The position numbers and the translations under genes are program-made. Source: Mariannaea sp. PMI_226 (taxonomy: Eukaryota > Ascomycota > Sordariomycetes > Hypocreales > Nectriaceae). Taken from it: 64,000 bases of DNA. Position 1 is the stretch's first letter, and every line of letters starts with the position of its first letter. Below are positions 10,629-23,219 of this stretch, piece after piece. The stretch is taken from the NCBI GenBank assembly GCA_024336345.1, contig JANFOG010000008.1, positions 1,364,001-1,428,000 of the forward strand, in the 5' to 3' direction. Under the pieces are notes generated by a model that was not told the origin of the DNA, did no database searches, and was given only the letters and a program-made list of their open reading frames with translations.

Positions 10629-11819
10629 ATGAGGAAGACTCTTTTTCGCATCCCGTACACGGATCTTCTCCCTCCGTCGTTTGTCACGCCCTCGTCAGCG
10701 ACTTCATTTCAGGGAGGTCTTGATGCACTTCACCGATTTTTTGCCGCACCATCTCCAGCCCATCTACCTCCATCAACAATAGTCCTCACCGGGGCTGGAC
10801 TGTCAGTTGCCTCCGGACTGGCCGACTATCGGGGAGTGAAGGGCACCTATAAACTGAACAAGACCTATCGCCCAATCTACTTCCCCGAGTTCGTCAAGAA
10901 TCATGAGGCACGCAAGCGATACTGGGCGCGAAGTTTCCTTGGCTGGCCGAGCCTTCACAATGCGTCGCCTAACCCGGGGCACTACGCGATCAGAGACCTT
11001 GGCAATTTAGGTATTGTGCACAATGTAATCACACAGAATGTTGATTCATTCCATCCACAAGCCCATCCTGACTTGCCAACCATTGAATTACATGGCTATC
11101 TAAGATCAATTGTATGCACCACATGCTTCTCTGAGTTTCCGAGAAATGAGTTTCAGGATGAGTTAAGCCGTCTCAACCCGAAATGGGCAGCGTTACTAAA
11201 CGAAGCCATTGCTTCTGGCGCATTGACCACAGAAGATTCGGATGAGCGCAGGTTCAAGGGCATCAAGGTAAACCCGGACGGTGACGTCGATCTACCAGAT
11301 GCTCCCTATACAACCTTCAGATACCCCTCCTGTCCCAGGTGTCTGTCTGATCCTCCCACGCAACCGGATGGACATCGCCACGTTGTCGAGATTGATTCGG
11401 AAGGTGCTTGGGTTCCTCCCAGTACTGCTGGCATCCTTAAACCCGCCGTCGTGATGTTCGGGGAGAACATCAACCCTAGTGTCAAGGACGCATCCGAAGT
11501 GGCCATCGACAATGCGGGGAAATTGCTCATACTGGGCACTTCACTTGCCACATATTCCGCCTGGAGACTCGCCAAGCGGGCTCATGACCGAGGGATGCCC
11601 ATAGCTATCATCAGTATAGGTGGGGTTAGAGGCGAGGAAGACTTCTTCAGGCATCTTGACCCGACCCAAAAAGGCGAGAGTGGTGTTAGAGTGGAATTGT
11701 CTACTGATGATCTCCTCCCAGCCCTGGTCTCAGAGCTGCGCAAAGATGCATCAGTTCTGACACCCACACCAGAAGCGGGACCTGGAAACCACAACGTGTT
11801 CAAGGACTTGCTGTCATGA
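10629..11819 (+). CDS. Class II NAD-dependent sirtuin, SIRT4-like
   Basis: Single-exon gene for a 396-residue sirtuin, an NAD-dependent protein deacylase or ADP-ribosyltransferase. The NAD-binding GAGLSVASGLADYRG starts at residue 55. The class II hallmark RYWARSFLGWP (98-107) is present, as in SIRT4. TQNVDSFH (135-142) and the catalytic His155 in ELHG follow. Structural zinc ligands are C163/C166 (CTTC) and C235/C238 (CPRC). A longer insert than usual separates the two Cys pairs (about 68 residues). The N-terminus MRKTLFRIPYTDLL is basic and could target mitochondria, where this class acts; that is inference. The 3' end lies only 46 bases from the convergent DUF5321 gene, so the two transcripts probably overlap. 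Confidence 0.94.
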   Translation: MRKTLFRIPYTDLLPPSFVTPSSATSFQGGLDALHRFFAAPSPAHLPPSTIVLTGAGLSVASGLADYRGVKGTYKLNKTYRPIYFPEFVKNHEARKRYWARSFLGWPSLHNASPNPGHYAIRDLGNLGIVHNVITQNVDSFHPQAHPDLPTIELHGYLRSIVCTTCFSEFPRNEFQDELSRLNPKWAALLNEAIASGALTTEDSDERRFKGIKVNPDGDVDLPDAPYTTFRYPSCPRCLSDPPTQPDGHRHVVEIDSEGAWVPPSTAGILKPAVVMFGENINPSVKDASEVAIDNAGKLLILGTSLATYSAWRLAKRAHDRGMPIAIISIGGVRGEEDFFRHLDPTQKGESGVRVELSTDDLLPALVSELRKDASVLTPTPEAGPGNHNVFKDLLS

Positions 11820-11865
11820 CATATATCTGTACAATATCCTACACATATGCAAAGATAGAACCATT

Positions 11866-12556
11866 TTAGAAGAAATTTCCGAAACTTCCAGGCTTTGGCT
11901 TCCTAGGCGTGGTGGCCTCGGGGCTCCAAGTAGGCTCTTCGGCCTGGGGTGGAGCAGCGGCCTTCGTGGTCGTAGGTTCGGATTGTTTCGCTTTCTCTTG
12001 CTTCTGGGATTGTCGTGCGGCCTCGTCTCGCTCAATGGCCTTCAACACTGACAACGAGGGTTAGCTTCATATCGCATAATTTGGCATCGGGGAGCGTAAG
12101 CATACTCTCTTCCCAGTCAGCCTCTTTCTGGACATCTCCGGTTCCTAGGACCTTCTCCACATCCACCGGCTCGCCTTTTTGAATCTTTTCCACAACCTCT
12201 CGGAGAGTGGCAATGCGAGCCTCTGCTTGTCTCATGTACCGGTCGAAGGAGTTGCGCACAGCAATCAGCTGAATCGACATAGACCCAATGAGAAGAAATA
12301 TGACGATAAAAAACGTTGCGGGATTCCATTGCTTGGTCTTCTTTCTAAGCTGGCGGTTTTCCTTGCGAAGCGGCTTCGGTACGAGATTCCTCCAGAATGA
12401 GCCGTCGGCAATAGTAGCTGGGGCGGTACTATTGAATCGAGAATGGATGAGGGGGGCAGAATAGGCCCTCACGGAGAGCGAGGCGGCTCGCAAACTCCCT
12501 GATCGCACCAGAACTCGCCGCATTGATATTGTGTCGTGGGTGATGCTAAATGTCAT
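11866..12556 (-). CDS. DUF5321-type mitochondrial membrane protein
   Basis: Two exons, 12556-12106 and 12047-11866, intron GTATGC..TCAG, 210 residues. The N-terminus is Arg/Ser-rich (MRRVLVRSGSLRAASLSVRAYS, starting at a second in-frame ATG, 12523) and resembles a mitochondrial presequence. A single membrane span lies in NPATFFIVIFLLIGSMSIQL, preceded by a basic stretch and followed by a charged coiled-coil region (EARIATLREVVEKIQKGE). The C-terminus is Pro/Thr-rich and ends GSFGNFF. I recall this architecture as the fungal DUF5321 family, of unknown function; it looks like an inner-membrane protein with its bulk on one side. It is divergent from separase with 319 bases between starts. Confidence 0.8.
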
Positions 12557-12875
12557 GATCGTCTAAAGAAAGACAAGCTGCCGCAGGATTTCTTCGCAAT
12601 GTTGCACCCGGCCTCTGCCACTCCAAGACCTCGTTCTAGAAAAGCGCAGGGCACGGGCCATTCGGAGCCGGGAGGGCTGGCCGTTGCCCCGGGCGACGCC
12701 CCGTGTTTAGCACCGAATCTAGGCTGTTAGTGTGCGTTAACTGCTTTGAACATTGAATTCCCTGCAAGGCTGTCGCTCATTCAGTCAATATTTGTGTGTT
12801 TTGTGTGCTTGGATAGAAGCTTTGGTTCCTTCTTTGCGAACGGTATGCTTAGAGACTCTCGCTCATAACCCCTAC
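12557..12875. promoter_or_regulatory. Divergent promoter DUF5321 / separase
   Basis: The 319 bases between the two start codons serve both genes. The middle is GC-rich (around 12660-12705). The separase frame is open upstream of its ATG as far as 12753, but no in-frame ATG lies there, so I treat it as leader. Confidence 0.5.
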
Positions 12876-15800
12876 ATGGCTTCATCACAAGCAAAGGCGG
12901 ACGCTGTCAAAGCAGCGCTCGCGTCGACCTCAACATGCACGCCGGCAGTCGTCGTGACAGTCAAAGAACTACTGCTTCCCGAGTCCGAAACTACGTCAAC
13001 AGCATCTCAGTCAACTACGAAAAGAGCGCGCTCGAATACGAATCCCAAGACGAGAACGAATGGCCCATCGCGCGCAAAGGCCGGCTCCAACACGGCTTCC
13101 GAGGGGCTGCCCGTGAAGGATCGAGCTGCGCTGGCCACTCATATTATCAACATTACGATCAAGTCCCTCGCCGAAGCTGCGAAACCTGCGCCCCCAGCAA
13201 CCCCGAGTAAACGCCAACCTTCTGAGGCTGATCCCCGAAAAGCCCCCGGCCCACGAACGTTACGAAGGTCCCTCTCAGCCCCTTTATCCCCCATCCATCC
13301 TCGAACCCTAAACCGAACCGCTACGTCGCCGAGTATTGCCGTAAAGACTACGAACGTGCAACCTGTTGGACAGTCCACAGGATGCCTGGCAACAGTCGAA
13401 TGCGCACGCGCAGCATTTGCATGCTTGCGATCGATCAAGGGCCCCGCCCAACCAAACCAGAGTGACTTCCAACTAGAAAATGGCATGTCGGCATTCGTTG
13501 GAAAGTTATTGGCTCTTGGACTACAGGAGCAATCCATCAAAGAGTTGAGGCTACTAAAACGACGATTAGAGGCCATTGTCACCAAGGATGCGCCCAAGAG
13601 TTCGAAGTCAGCAAATACTGAAGGCCAGACGACTGCCCAGGTCATTGCTGAGCTCCTGGATTATGATGGCCACATCTCAGACTCAAGTCTTCCAATTATC
13701 ACATCGTGCCAAGTCCAGGTCCTGCGTCTCATTGCCATTTCCAAGAAGCCGGCCCAGATCGAGGCTGCCATGCCGTTTCTCGACGAATCGCACCCATCTT
13801 CACCGCTCAATCTCTTCCAAAGGCTCGCCAAGCTCAATGACAAGGAAGGCCAGAAGGCCGCTCGTCAGCTGGCTTCGGTGTCGCAAATTCTCCTTTCCTG
13901 GGCTCCCAGCGTATCAAGCAAAGAGGATCATGTGGCCACGGAGTCAAGGCTAAGCCCGTCACCGGCATCCGCATTCCAGCTGCAAGTTCTCTGCTTCAAG
14001 GCACAGCTTCGATGGTGGAAACTCGCAGGACATAAGGGCGTTGTTGATGATGAGGTAATCTCACCATTCGTACGATGTATCCGCGCATTCACCCGACGAC
14101 AGCCTGCTGGAGAAACCGCGACGTACGGCATGATTTCTACGTCGTTTAATGAACTGATGGACCTTATTCGTGCTCAGTCATCGCAGCCAAAGCAACTTTC
14201 CAACTCACCTCTTGCGTCGATTTATCAGCTTCTGGGGTCTGCTGCTCACACTGAACGACGATATGACGATGCCTGTACCTGGTTTAATAAGTTGAAGGAT
14301 CTAGAACCAGCCGACGACAGCTCGGCTGTTCACGTATTTTCGACAGCGGCGAGGTTCCTTGCTGCTGCATTGAAAAAATCCCCAGTTCATACCCATGCAG
14401 AGAAACTAGCTGTGGAAGTGGTTGAAGGACTCGATGGAAGTCTCAGCGGGAGCATCTCGGAGCTTAACGAGCTTCTTGAGAGTCTTTCGCTCGCAAGACG
14501 GTCTGCCGTAGGCCTCTTGGTGAGCGAGTCCAACGAAAAGAAGAAATCCGACAACTCCCCACAAAAACTCACTGACCAGCTTAAAACATTTCTCGCTCGA
14601 TATCCTCGATTTGCTCGTCGATGGCTAGGTGCTCCTCCAGCCAAGGACGCTTCGCCCAAGCATCTTCTTCAATTTGACCAACGACGCCAGGTTCTGATGC
14701 AAACACTTAGTCAAGTCCTTGACGGTGCATTAATGGTAGTAAACACCGATATTCAATCTGGCTCCATCACATGGCAACAACTGGACGAGACCTTGCAAGA
14801 CTGCGTGAAGCTGCTGGAGACGGTGGCAGACCCCCTACTCTCATCACCACGAGTGGATCAATTGGGGACATATTTCGTGAAAATTTCCAGCCTCTATTTC
14901 TCTAAATTCTCACAGCTACGTAAGGACATTGGAAAATCAAAGGACGTCAACAAACAAATTCTGCAGGCCCTCAGTCGCTCTATTGAATTGGTCAAGGATC
15001 GAGCTCCAGCACTGCAGGAGAAAGCTCAACTACCCGTCAAACTAGAACTCTTTGCCGACCTCTGCAAGGGAGCTGGTCGTGGTAACGATGCAGTGAAGAC
15101 TCTCCGCTCTATTTGCACAAACATGATTGAGGAGGGTGCCCTACTGAAAGTGACTGCCGCTCTGGCATCCCAGCCACCCATGTTAGCGTGGGGTGTGGAT
15201 GAGAAGGCCGAGACCCTCTCACGTACTTTGCGCTCAATTGCTAAGTTGGATCAGTCATGGAATGATTGGGCTTTCTTTTTGCCTGAAGCTGAGCGTGCTG
15301 CTGTGCTTGAGCATCTCATGCAAATATCAGACGGCACCTCTGCTCAAGGGAAGCCCCTCAAGCTCCATGACCCCAGTGTAGAAGCCCTCCTCCGACTGTA
15401 TCTCCCCGAGCGCTTCCCCATTCGACGACTTCGAGTCTTGCTCAATCTACTGTTTCACAATCTTGGCGAAGAGAGGGAAATGGAAGAAATTGGAGCCCTA
15501 GCTAACGAGTCTTTGCGGAGAGCTGAGGGAAAATCCACTGGAGACGATTCCGGTTTGGCACGATACGTGCCACATCTCAAAGCATACCATGCCTTAGTTT
15601 CGTCTATGGCTATGACTGAATTTCCATTTCCGGCTGATATGATGAAAAACGCTGTTTCCTCTTGGAGATCCATGGTGGACTCATGCCGTACTCGGGAGGA
15701 TTTGCTCGAGACGATTGACAGCCCTGACAATCTGCTCGCTCATTTGCAATCTGCTAGTGATCTCGCCAGCCTTCGAGGAGAAAATAGCTTGCAGCTGGCT

Positions 15801-18800
15801 ATTCTTGAGCTTTCGACAGCTATTTCAAGGGTGCTGGCAGAGTCAACAACTAATAACATAATTCTTAATCAGACTATGCTAGCATCGCAACACTTGAACA
15901 TTGGCCATTATGCCGAAGCCAAGAACACATTAGAGGTGGCCAAGGAACTTCTGGAGCAAGGCACTGGTGCTTCTCGTGGGATCATGGCTGGATTTTACTT
16001 GTCCGAAGCCGAGTATTACACAGGTATCGGAAACATCGACGAAGCGTGAGTCTGATAGCTCCGTGTCAACAGGAAATATGTCTAACAAATAATTTTTTAG
16101 GGCCTCATCGCTGGCATTGGCCAAGAAGTACTACAATGGGCCAACCTCATCATGGGCATCATCAAAGTCGCAGGCTAATATAACTCTTGCTCTGGCTTCC
16201 TTCCTAGACTCGACTCTAGCCCTGAAGCAAGGGAGGGTCCAAGAAGCCCTCAACTGCATCAAGACCAGCGTACGAGCGCTCTCTCACGACTGGTCCAAAT
16301 TTGAGTCCTCTCAGTCCCGGGAGGGTACCCCCAGTGATTTGAATACATCTATGTGCAGCATCACCAGTGTTAAAGCCAAGAGTTCTGGCCAGATCATTGG
16401 ACCTCGCTTTTGGGCTTTGGCTTACCCTTTGCTGCGTGGGCTTTTGCATATTTCTTCTGTCTACGCGCATCTTGGAATGTTCCAGGAGACAGTATACTAT
16501 GCCGATTCCGCTCTGAAGATCGCTGAGAGCACAGGCTCACCCCTGTATAGGGCACAGGTGCTTGCCTGGACTGGATCGGTCTATCATCGGGCAGGCAGAC
16601 TTGAGAAAGCTTTAGATTACGGTAATGAAGCTCGAGAACAGATCCCAGATGAGGTCTGTGTATCTCGAGTCCAGTTAGCATGCCTTTTGGGCGACCTTTA
16701 TCGAGATGTTGGTGATGATGAAAACGCTGCTGAGATGCTCAAGCTTGCTGAGGACACGACTCGGCGCCTTGGAGGTCTCACTAAGCCAAAGGAGCTGTCG
16801 TCCGAGGATAGTAAGAAACCTAGAACTACTCGGACGAGAGAACGAGCCGCCGCCGCTCCGAAGACAGCGACGACTACAAGGACGACACGAGCTAAGGCTG
16901 CTGCTACACCGGCTCCAAGAACCCGCAAACGAGCAGTCACTGCCGCTTCTCAACCAGTATCGACCAAGGCAGCTTTAAGCCTGCCCACCGATGTCTACCA
17001 AGCATCTCTGATGGCTTCTGTCATTCTTTCCAGGGCTCTGGGCTTCATCAATCAAAAGGATTGGAGCTCGGCCTTGTCTACTCTAGAACTCGCAAAGGAT
17101 CTTCCCAAGCTCTTCGGCGCCCTCTCTCAGGAACAAGTGGTCACTGCTATTTCCCTCATTGGCTCTAGTATGGAGCAGATGATCCACGATCCGGTCTTCT
17201 CTGTTGTCCAAGACTCGACGATTTCATTCCCTGCTGTGTCTAATTGCTCAGACAAGGCAGTGGGCAGGCCATCTTTCAGTCAGACTCCTCCTCGAAAGGG
17301 TCGAGCCGCCGCTGGGAACAAGGAGCGAGGAGTGCCTGCATTTGCAGATGCGCTGCGACAAGCCCAGGAACTACTGTTAGAGGCTCATGCCTCAACCCTG
17401 GCCACAGCTAACAGCACCATGGTGCATCGCATCTCTGCCCTCCTGCAAAACACCGTCATTCTTCTCTCCGCCACCTCAACCTCACAGTCAAAAATTCTTG
17501 CGGGATCCGGGTTTGCGACCTTCTCGGTGGATCTCGCTCGTAACGTCACCTGGAAGAGGGAACAGAGTACCCTCTTGAACGACAATCCTCAGAGCCAGGC
17601 TAAATCGCGAGAAATTGCCCTAGCCCAGCCCTCCCGACGAGAGAGTTTAGGCCTCACGACGGAGATGGCCAAGTTCCAGAAGAATTACGTTGAACTGGTT
17701 CCTCACAACTGGAGTGTTATTTCCATCTCGCTCAGCGACAACCGCCACGATCTTTGCATCACCAAGTTTCAGGCTGGACACAGCCCCTTCATCCTCCGTC
17801 TTCCTCTTGAGCGAGCTAACTCCCGGGATGCGGACTCGGAGGTCTTTAATTTCGAACATGGCCGTGAAGAGATGATGGAAATTATTCAACTCGCCAATGA
17901 AACGAGCCATTCTGCAAGCCGTGATTTCAGTGCCAAGGGAGCGAGGACAGCATGGTGGGCAGAGCGAGAGGCCCTGGACGAGCGACTGAAGATTTTGCTT
18001 GAGACTATCGAAGCGACTTGGCTAGGCGGCTTCAAGGGTATCTTTTCACAGCACGAACGACGTCCTGACTTGCTTGCCCGGTTTCAGAAGAGCTTCCAGC
18101 AGATCTTGGATGGAAGTCTGCCTTCGCGAAACAGGATCCGCGGGAAGAAGGCGGCTAAGACCCCTAAGGTGTCTCTTGATCCTCGCATCCTTGACCTATT
18201 TATCGGTCTAGGAGATCCAACAGATTCCGAAGTTGACTTGGACGAGGCGCTCAACGATTTACTCTACTTTGTCGTTGACATTCTCCAATTTCATGGAGAG
18301 CGTAACGCTTACGATGAAATCGACTTCGATGCCATGGTCGTAGAGACTTACGACGCACTCCGTGGTTATTATGCGGCAAGCAGGGACGGTGCAGCCCGAG
18401 CAGACGGTGCGCACACCGTTCTGGTCCTGGATAAGGCGCTTCACGCTTTCCCCTGGGAGTCGATGCCATGCATGGATGGTCTAGCTGTCTCACGTGTACC
18501 ATCGTTGGCTTGCTTGAGGCAACTCATCCTCGAGTCTCGTCCTGCAAAGCCAGCGGAGCCTTCGATTGACGATTCTGAGGGCTATCAAGAGGGTCACTAC
18601 GTTTCTGGAGACCGGGGCACATATATACTCAACCCCTCCACAGATCTCAAGAACACGCAGACTACCTTCCAATCGTCCCTTCAGGGCCTATCGTCTTGGC
18701 AGGGTATTGTCAACCGAGCCCCTGAAGAAGCCGAGTTCGAAAAGGCACTCTCAGACTCGGACATTCTCCTCTACTTTGGTCATGGTAGCGGTTCGCAGTA

Positions 18801-19263
18801 TATCCGAGCTAGGACGATCCGACGCCTGAACAAGTGTAAACCCGCCACCTTCCTAATGGGCTGCAGTTCTGCATCGCTCACCGAGGCCGGGGAGTTTGAG
18901 TGCTATGGCCCTGTATGGAACTACATGATGGCTGGGTGTCCCGCCGTAGTTGGCACACTGTGGGATGTCACGGATCGAGACATTGACCGTTTCGCCGGAC
19001 GATCTTTTGAGGAATGGGGACTGGTGCCCCGGGGTACTTTTCGAGAGGACAAGCCCGGAAGGGGCAAAGGCAAAGCGGCTAGAAGTGAAGCTGACGACGA
19101 GGGAAGGGAGTCTGAAGAAGAGGGTGACGGTAGCCAGATGTTGCGCAACGTCTCGCTCGTCGAGGCCGTCGCACGGGCTCGATCGGCCTGCCGCTTCAGA
19201 TATTTGAATGCGGCAGCCGTGGTTTTGTATGGCATCCCTGTGTATATCAGCGGGGGTGAGTAA
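12876..19263 (+). CDS. ESP1: Separase (separin), cohesin-cleaving protease
   Basis: Cysteine protease of clan CD that cleaves the Scc1/Rad21 cohesin subunit at anaphase. Two exons, 12876-16045 and 16101-19263, intron GTGAGT..TTAG, 2110 residues; the length fits fungal Esp1/Cut1/BimB. The start MASSQAKADAVKAALAST is chosen as the first ATG of the frame. The long N-terminal and central part is helical repeat (HEAT/TPR-like), including recognisable TPR-like helices near residues 1170-1250. A basic Ala/Thr/Arg-rich linker lies near residues 1300-1345. The C-terminal catalytic domain shows the dyad: His1951 in YFGHGSGSQY and Cys1978 in FLMGCSSAS, followed by GTLWDVTDRDIDRF. An acidic Glu/Asp/Ser insert near 19090-19130 interrupts the end of the domain. 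It is expected to be held by securin until APC/C activation; the APC/C subunit Cdc27 is also in this window. Confidence 0.97.
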
Positions 19264-22200
19264 ATGTGGACACGCGTCATGGTTTATACGTTTGTATGGC
19301 ATATCATAGACCTGGAATAATAGCATGGTGGCTGTATTGTTAGCATGGCGTGGGCGTTGAGGAACTTGGTCTCTTTTTTTTGGATGGTTTTTACCTTCTT
19401 AATGAATTGAAATGTATTATTCTTTATGAAAACAATTCTTCCGAAACATTGAAATATCGATGTACATGAGCGCTATCAGTCAAGAGTGAAGGTGAATCTA
19501 AGCATGAATGAAATAGGACGATTTTGGATGTTTGACACGTCTTTCTAATGTCCATTCGGCAAGTCCTAGCTGGCAAGTATTCTCCACAGAGATGTGTCTG
19601 AAACTTATGCTTTACTTCTTCATTCTGTCTAGGAGAAGTGATGTAAATCCTCTCATCTAGATTCAGAGAGCTGCTCATAGTGCGAGCGCATCATCTAGTC
19701 GCGAAACCATGCTCAATGCCATAGCGAGAGATATAGGAGTGAGCTTTGATAATGACTCCTCTCATGCTTAAGACTTCTCTCTAGTAACCCCTGCGCTCAG
19801 GAGTGTCCGATCACCCTGAAAGGTGTTTAGCAAGTGCGTGTTCTGTACGGGTTAAGCAGAGTGAGGGTTCCATTGGTTGCAGTGTCACATGGTACATAGA
19901 TTTGGATGTCAGTCGTTCACAGGGGTAGGTTTGGTACAGTAGTCTCTTATTCCCTTCAAGTGACTGTCAGATACTTCAAGATTGCCCAGCGAAGTAAGAT
20001 GAAAACCATGGGAATGGTGTAGGCAAATAGCTCAGGGATGCTGAATGATAGAGATTGAGACTTGTTCGCAACGGAAGGGAATTACAAGGCTGACACAAGA
20101 GAATGCAACTCTGGCGTAGTGTACAGAGAGTGATGAGGCACTGGACTTTTCCCTGTAGACACTGCTTTTGTGGCCAAGAGAAGGTAACGTTAGAATAGGG
20201 AATGACAGGATAAATTACGAGCTCGCTCTATGTTAGAATTGTTGCGGTGAACCTTCAGACCAGTGGGGAGACAGTTCGTCAGTGTAGCGGGAGATCGGGA
20301 AGAAAACAATTGTCAGGCATTGATGGTCACCTAAAGCGTCGAGTACTCGGTGTGTTTGGGTGATGCCGCCCAACGCTGTAACCGTTTGTGAGACAAGGGA
20401 CAGCGGTTGGTTGCGTATCAATGTTGTCATGTGGTGATGCAGCATCGACCGTTTCAACCTCTTAAGCCTCTAGGGGCTCACGGGCTACGGCTCGATGATG
20501 GAAAATAACAATAACAAGGGATGGAAGAAATTTGTAACAATGATGACGCGGACTGTGGTGAGAAGAATGAATATGATGCTCCACCTCTTGATCCCACCGA
20601 GGTTTTTGTTATGTTGGCCAAAATGATTTGCTAACCAGTTTCAACCTGGACGAAAGTTCTTTTGGTAGTTAGAATGCTAGAAATCCATTTCAAGATTCAG
20701 GTCATATGGAGCCTTATATATTACTATTGAATCTCATTATCAGATGTAAAGCAAGCGAGCCTCGTCATGTTTACTTCCTTGACCTTTCTCCTGGGCAGAG
20801 AAGCACTGGAGGAGCAGCGAAGGATTTGTATTTTGATTAGATGCACTCCGCCGAGTAGAGTGCGCGTACAGGATCACTACGTAGTACTAGAATGAGAAGC
20901 ACCAAATGAAAAGAGCTGTGTACTCGTATGTACCGTGGGGTAGTGAGTATTTGACGACGGTTGGGCAAGTAGAAAATGGAGGACCAAGAGGAAAAGCGTC
21001 ATTAAGAAAGCGGCGATATTAAACTAGAAATTTGAAGTCATGATACGGTAAGATAACGGATGAATCGATAGTTATTTAATCAACTCATGTCAACATCGCC
21101 ATAACTAAGGCGCCTACTATTCTCGGCTGTATAAGGAGTTGGCAGGAACTAATTAGATCAATGATAGGTCGAGGTGGTTCCGCATATCAGTTGCCTTGTT
21201 CATTCTCCCTTGCGCTAGGCGTCACCTACATTTCTGTTCATGAAAGGGCTTCAGAAGGGCATTTGAAATTGCTTATCCTCTTAATTTGCAGGGAGGGGGT
21301 GTGGATTTACTCCTGTCGCCCTCGTTTCTTGGACACTGTATTGAGTGTGCTATCGTGGCGACAGGAAATTCTGAACAACACCAGGCTTCGTTTGCCTTGC
21401 ATCTATGTCACCAAGTAAGTTACAAATTTGACTACACTGACACCATCGCATTGAACTTCCGCTGTGCAGCAAGATGCTATCGCATAATATCGCATAGATG
21501 CCTTGCCTAGGGCCAGTATAACAACAAAGGCCCTAGTTATGGAAATTGCTCTCAAAGCATTAGGAAACAGTCTAAGGTGTAGGTAGGTTGACTGCGATGC
21601 TGCCTTCTGATTACGTAGGTATCCAAGTATCCTACCATATGTATTTTTATTTTATTTTATTTTTTTCCCTATATATTTGGGTGCGTCATGCACTGTCGGT
21701 ACCTTAGCTACATATCTCTATTTTGGAGAAAGGGAATGGGAACTTGGTACGGGTGATGGAACCAACTTCCTTCCCAAAATCAGTTCACTATCAGTATCAT
21801 TGCTTCTTCTCCAGCCTCAGCTTCAGCTTCAGCTTTCCAATGGAAGGCGCCTTATCTCAGCCAAGCTACGATACTTCAACCTCAAAAACACCAATATGAG
21901 TATTGCGCAAGGTACAAACCTACCTAAAGGTAAGTTAGGCATGTTCCCCATCGTTAGGTAATCTGCAGATACTGCGAGATCTGAATCTGAATCAAGAGCA
22001 AGCCAATAGCGCACTGATTCTATACAGCATGGGTTCCATCACACGAGGACGTTACTCTGTAGGCGTACGAGCCAATGAGCTCGAACGCATTATCCAATTT
22101 GGCCACCCTTTGAGGCACGGTCACTAAGTGTTATTGAAGCACCGCGACAGTACCACAGCACAGGCGATTCATCTTGTCAGGCAAACTCGATCCGAATCGA

Positions 22201-22912
22201 CCGATGTCAATACCTCCCTACGTAACTAAGTACCCTAGTGAATGGTGTAGCTAAGCCCACTACTACTTGCGCTCACACTCGCTCGCTCACGCGCTACCAA
22301 CTCGGGCTACCTCGCCGGCGCCCGCCATCTCTTCCTTCCGACATCAGCTGTGGCGTTGACACGAGAATGACGAATCTTGATTCCTTCACACATTACAGCA
22401 GTCAAGCGAGCGAACGGGCGAGCGTATCGTACATTCAGCCCTTCATTACCACAGATCACGCGCCTCCTTGTCCCGCGCCATTCCTTGGCTCTTCTTAGCA
22501 GGGTTGTTAAGGATCTCCTTGACCCCAGATGAGCTAAGAAGTATTTCGTACTGTAAGCTTTAGAGGCGTTTTCTACCCCACAGCCGCATGCGACAAGCTG
22601 TGAGCGACCACCAATGCGCAGGCTGTTGCTGTACGTATCTAACTGCAGTCGCGTGCATTATTTGAGCTTTAAACCCCAGCTTCGACAGCAAGACGGCTTG
22701 AACGGCTTTCCCCATCGCCCCGTCTTTTTCCTCACATTGCTCCGACCCGACACTTCCTCTACATGCTCGGCTATCTATCCCGCCCCCCCACTACTTACAT
22801 CGTGCATCTAGCGACATTACTTGCACTTCAATTCAACTGATCAAGTGTTTGAGTATTTTCCTCATCAAAGTATCAGGTCCTGTCAATCCCTGCCGCCGCC
22901 AGAGTGTGGAGC
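19264..22912. other. Long gene-free region before the Zn2Cys6 regulator
   Basis: This is the largest gap of the window. No open frame above 94 codons, no tRNA-like B box and no recognisable snRNA appear. The first 250 bases are separase 3' sequence. The rest is mixed sequence, A+T-rich in places (21640-21670 is almost pure T/A). GGTACC at 21698-21703 and several CCTACCT/AGGTAGG motifs (21575-21595, 21920-21955) occur. The right 700 bases become pyrimidine-rich, as fungal leaders do. Upstream regulatory sequence or a non-coding transcript is possible; the sequence alone cannot decide. Confidence 0.55.
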
Positions 22913-23201
22913 ATGAGCACCTGCACTCACTACGGACGCTTCTCCTTTCATACCCAATCTCAAACTCTCCCCCGTGGTTCGCCGTGCGCAATCCCGACTG
23001 CTTAGACAAAACGCATCGCGATTCAACGCCGTCTCCAACCTGTACAACCTACCTGAGCCATCACTAGGCTCACTGCAACGCTGTTCCTATATGTCTTTCC
23101 CCCACCGCTTGCAGATCTCGGACGCTCTTCCCGCATCGGCCGAGGGGGTATACGTCGTGGGCGTTTCCGCAGAGTGAAGTTCCTTAGCCATGACAACTTG
23201 A
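22913..23201 (+). promoter_or_regulatory. Three upstream ORFs in the leader of the regulator
   Basis: Three short ATG-initiated frames precede the transcription factor start at 23220: 22913-23005 (30 codons), 23091-23177 (28 codons) and 23190-23201 (ATG ACA ACT TGA, 3 codons). The last stops 18 bases before the main ATG. If they lie in the mature leader they would limit ribosome access. A possible acceptor (CCTCACAG at about 23204-23211) means part of this stretch could instead be a 5' UTR intron, so the call depends on transcript data. Confidence 0.4.
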
Positions 23202-23219
23202 ATCCTCACAGCTGTCGCA

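Noticed and set aside
12753..12875. Separase extension upstream of ATG 12876
   Set aside because: The open frame has no in-frame ATG there; its first codon is TTG.
20530..20600. Box C-like ATGATGA in the long gap, possible C/D snoRNA
   Set aside because: No matching D box and terminal stem at a proper distance.
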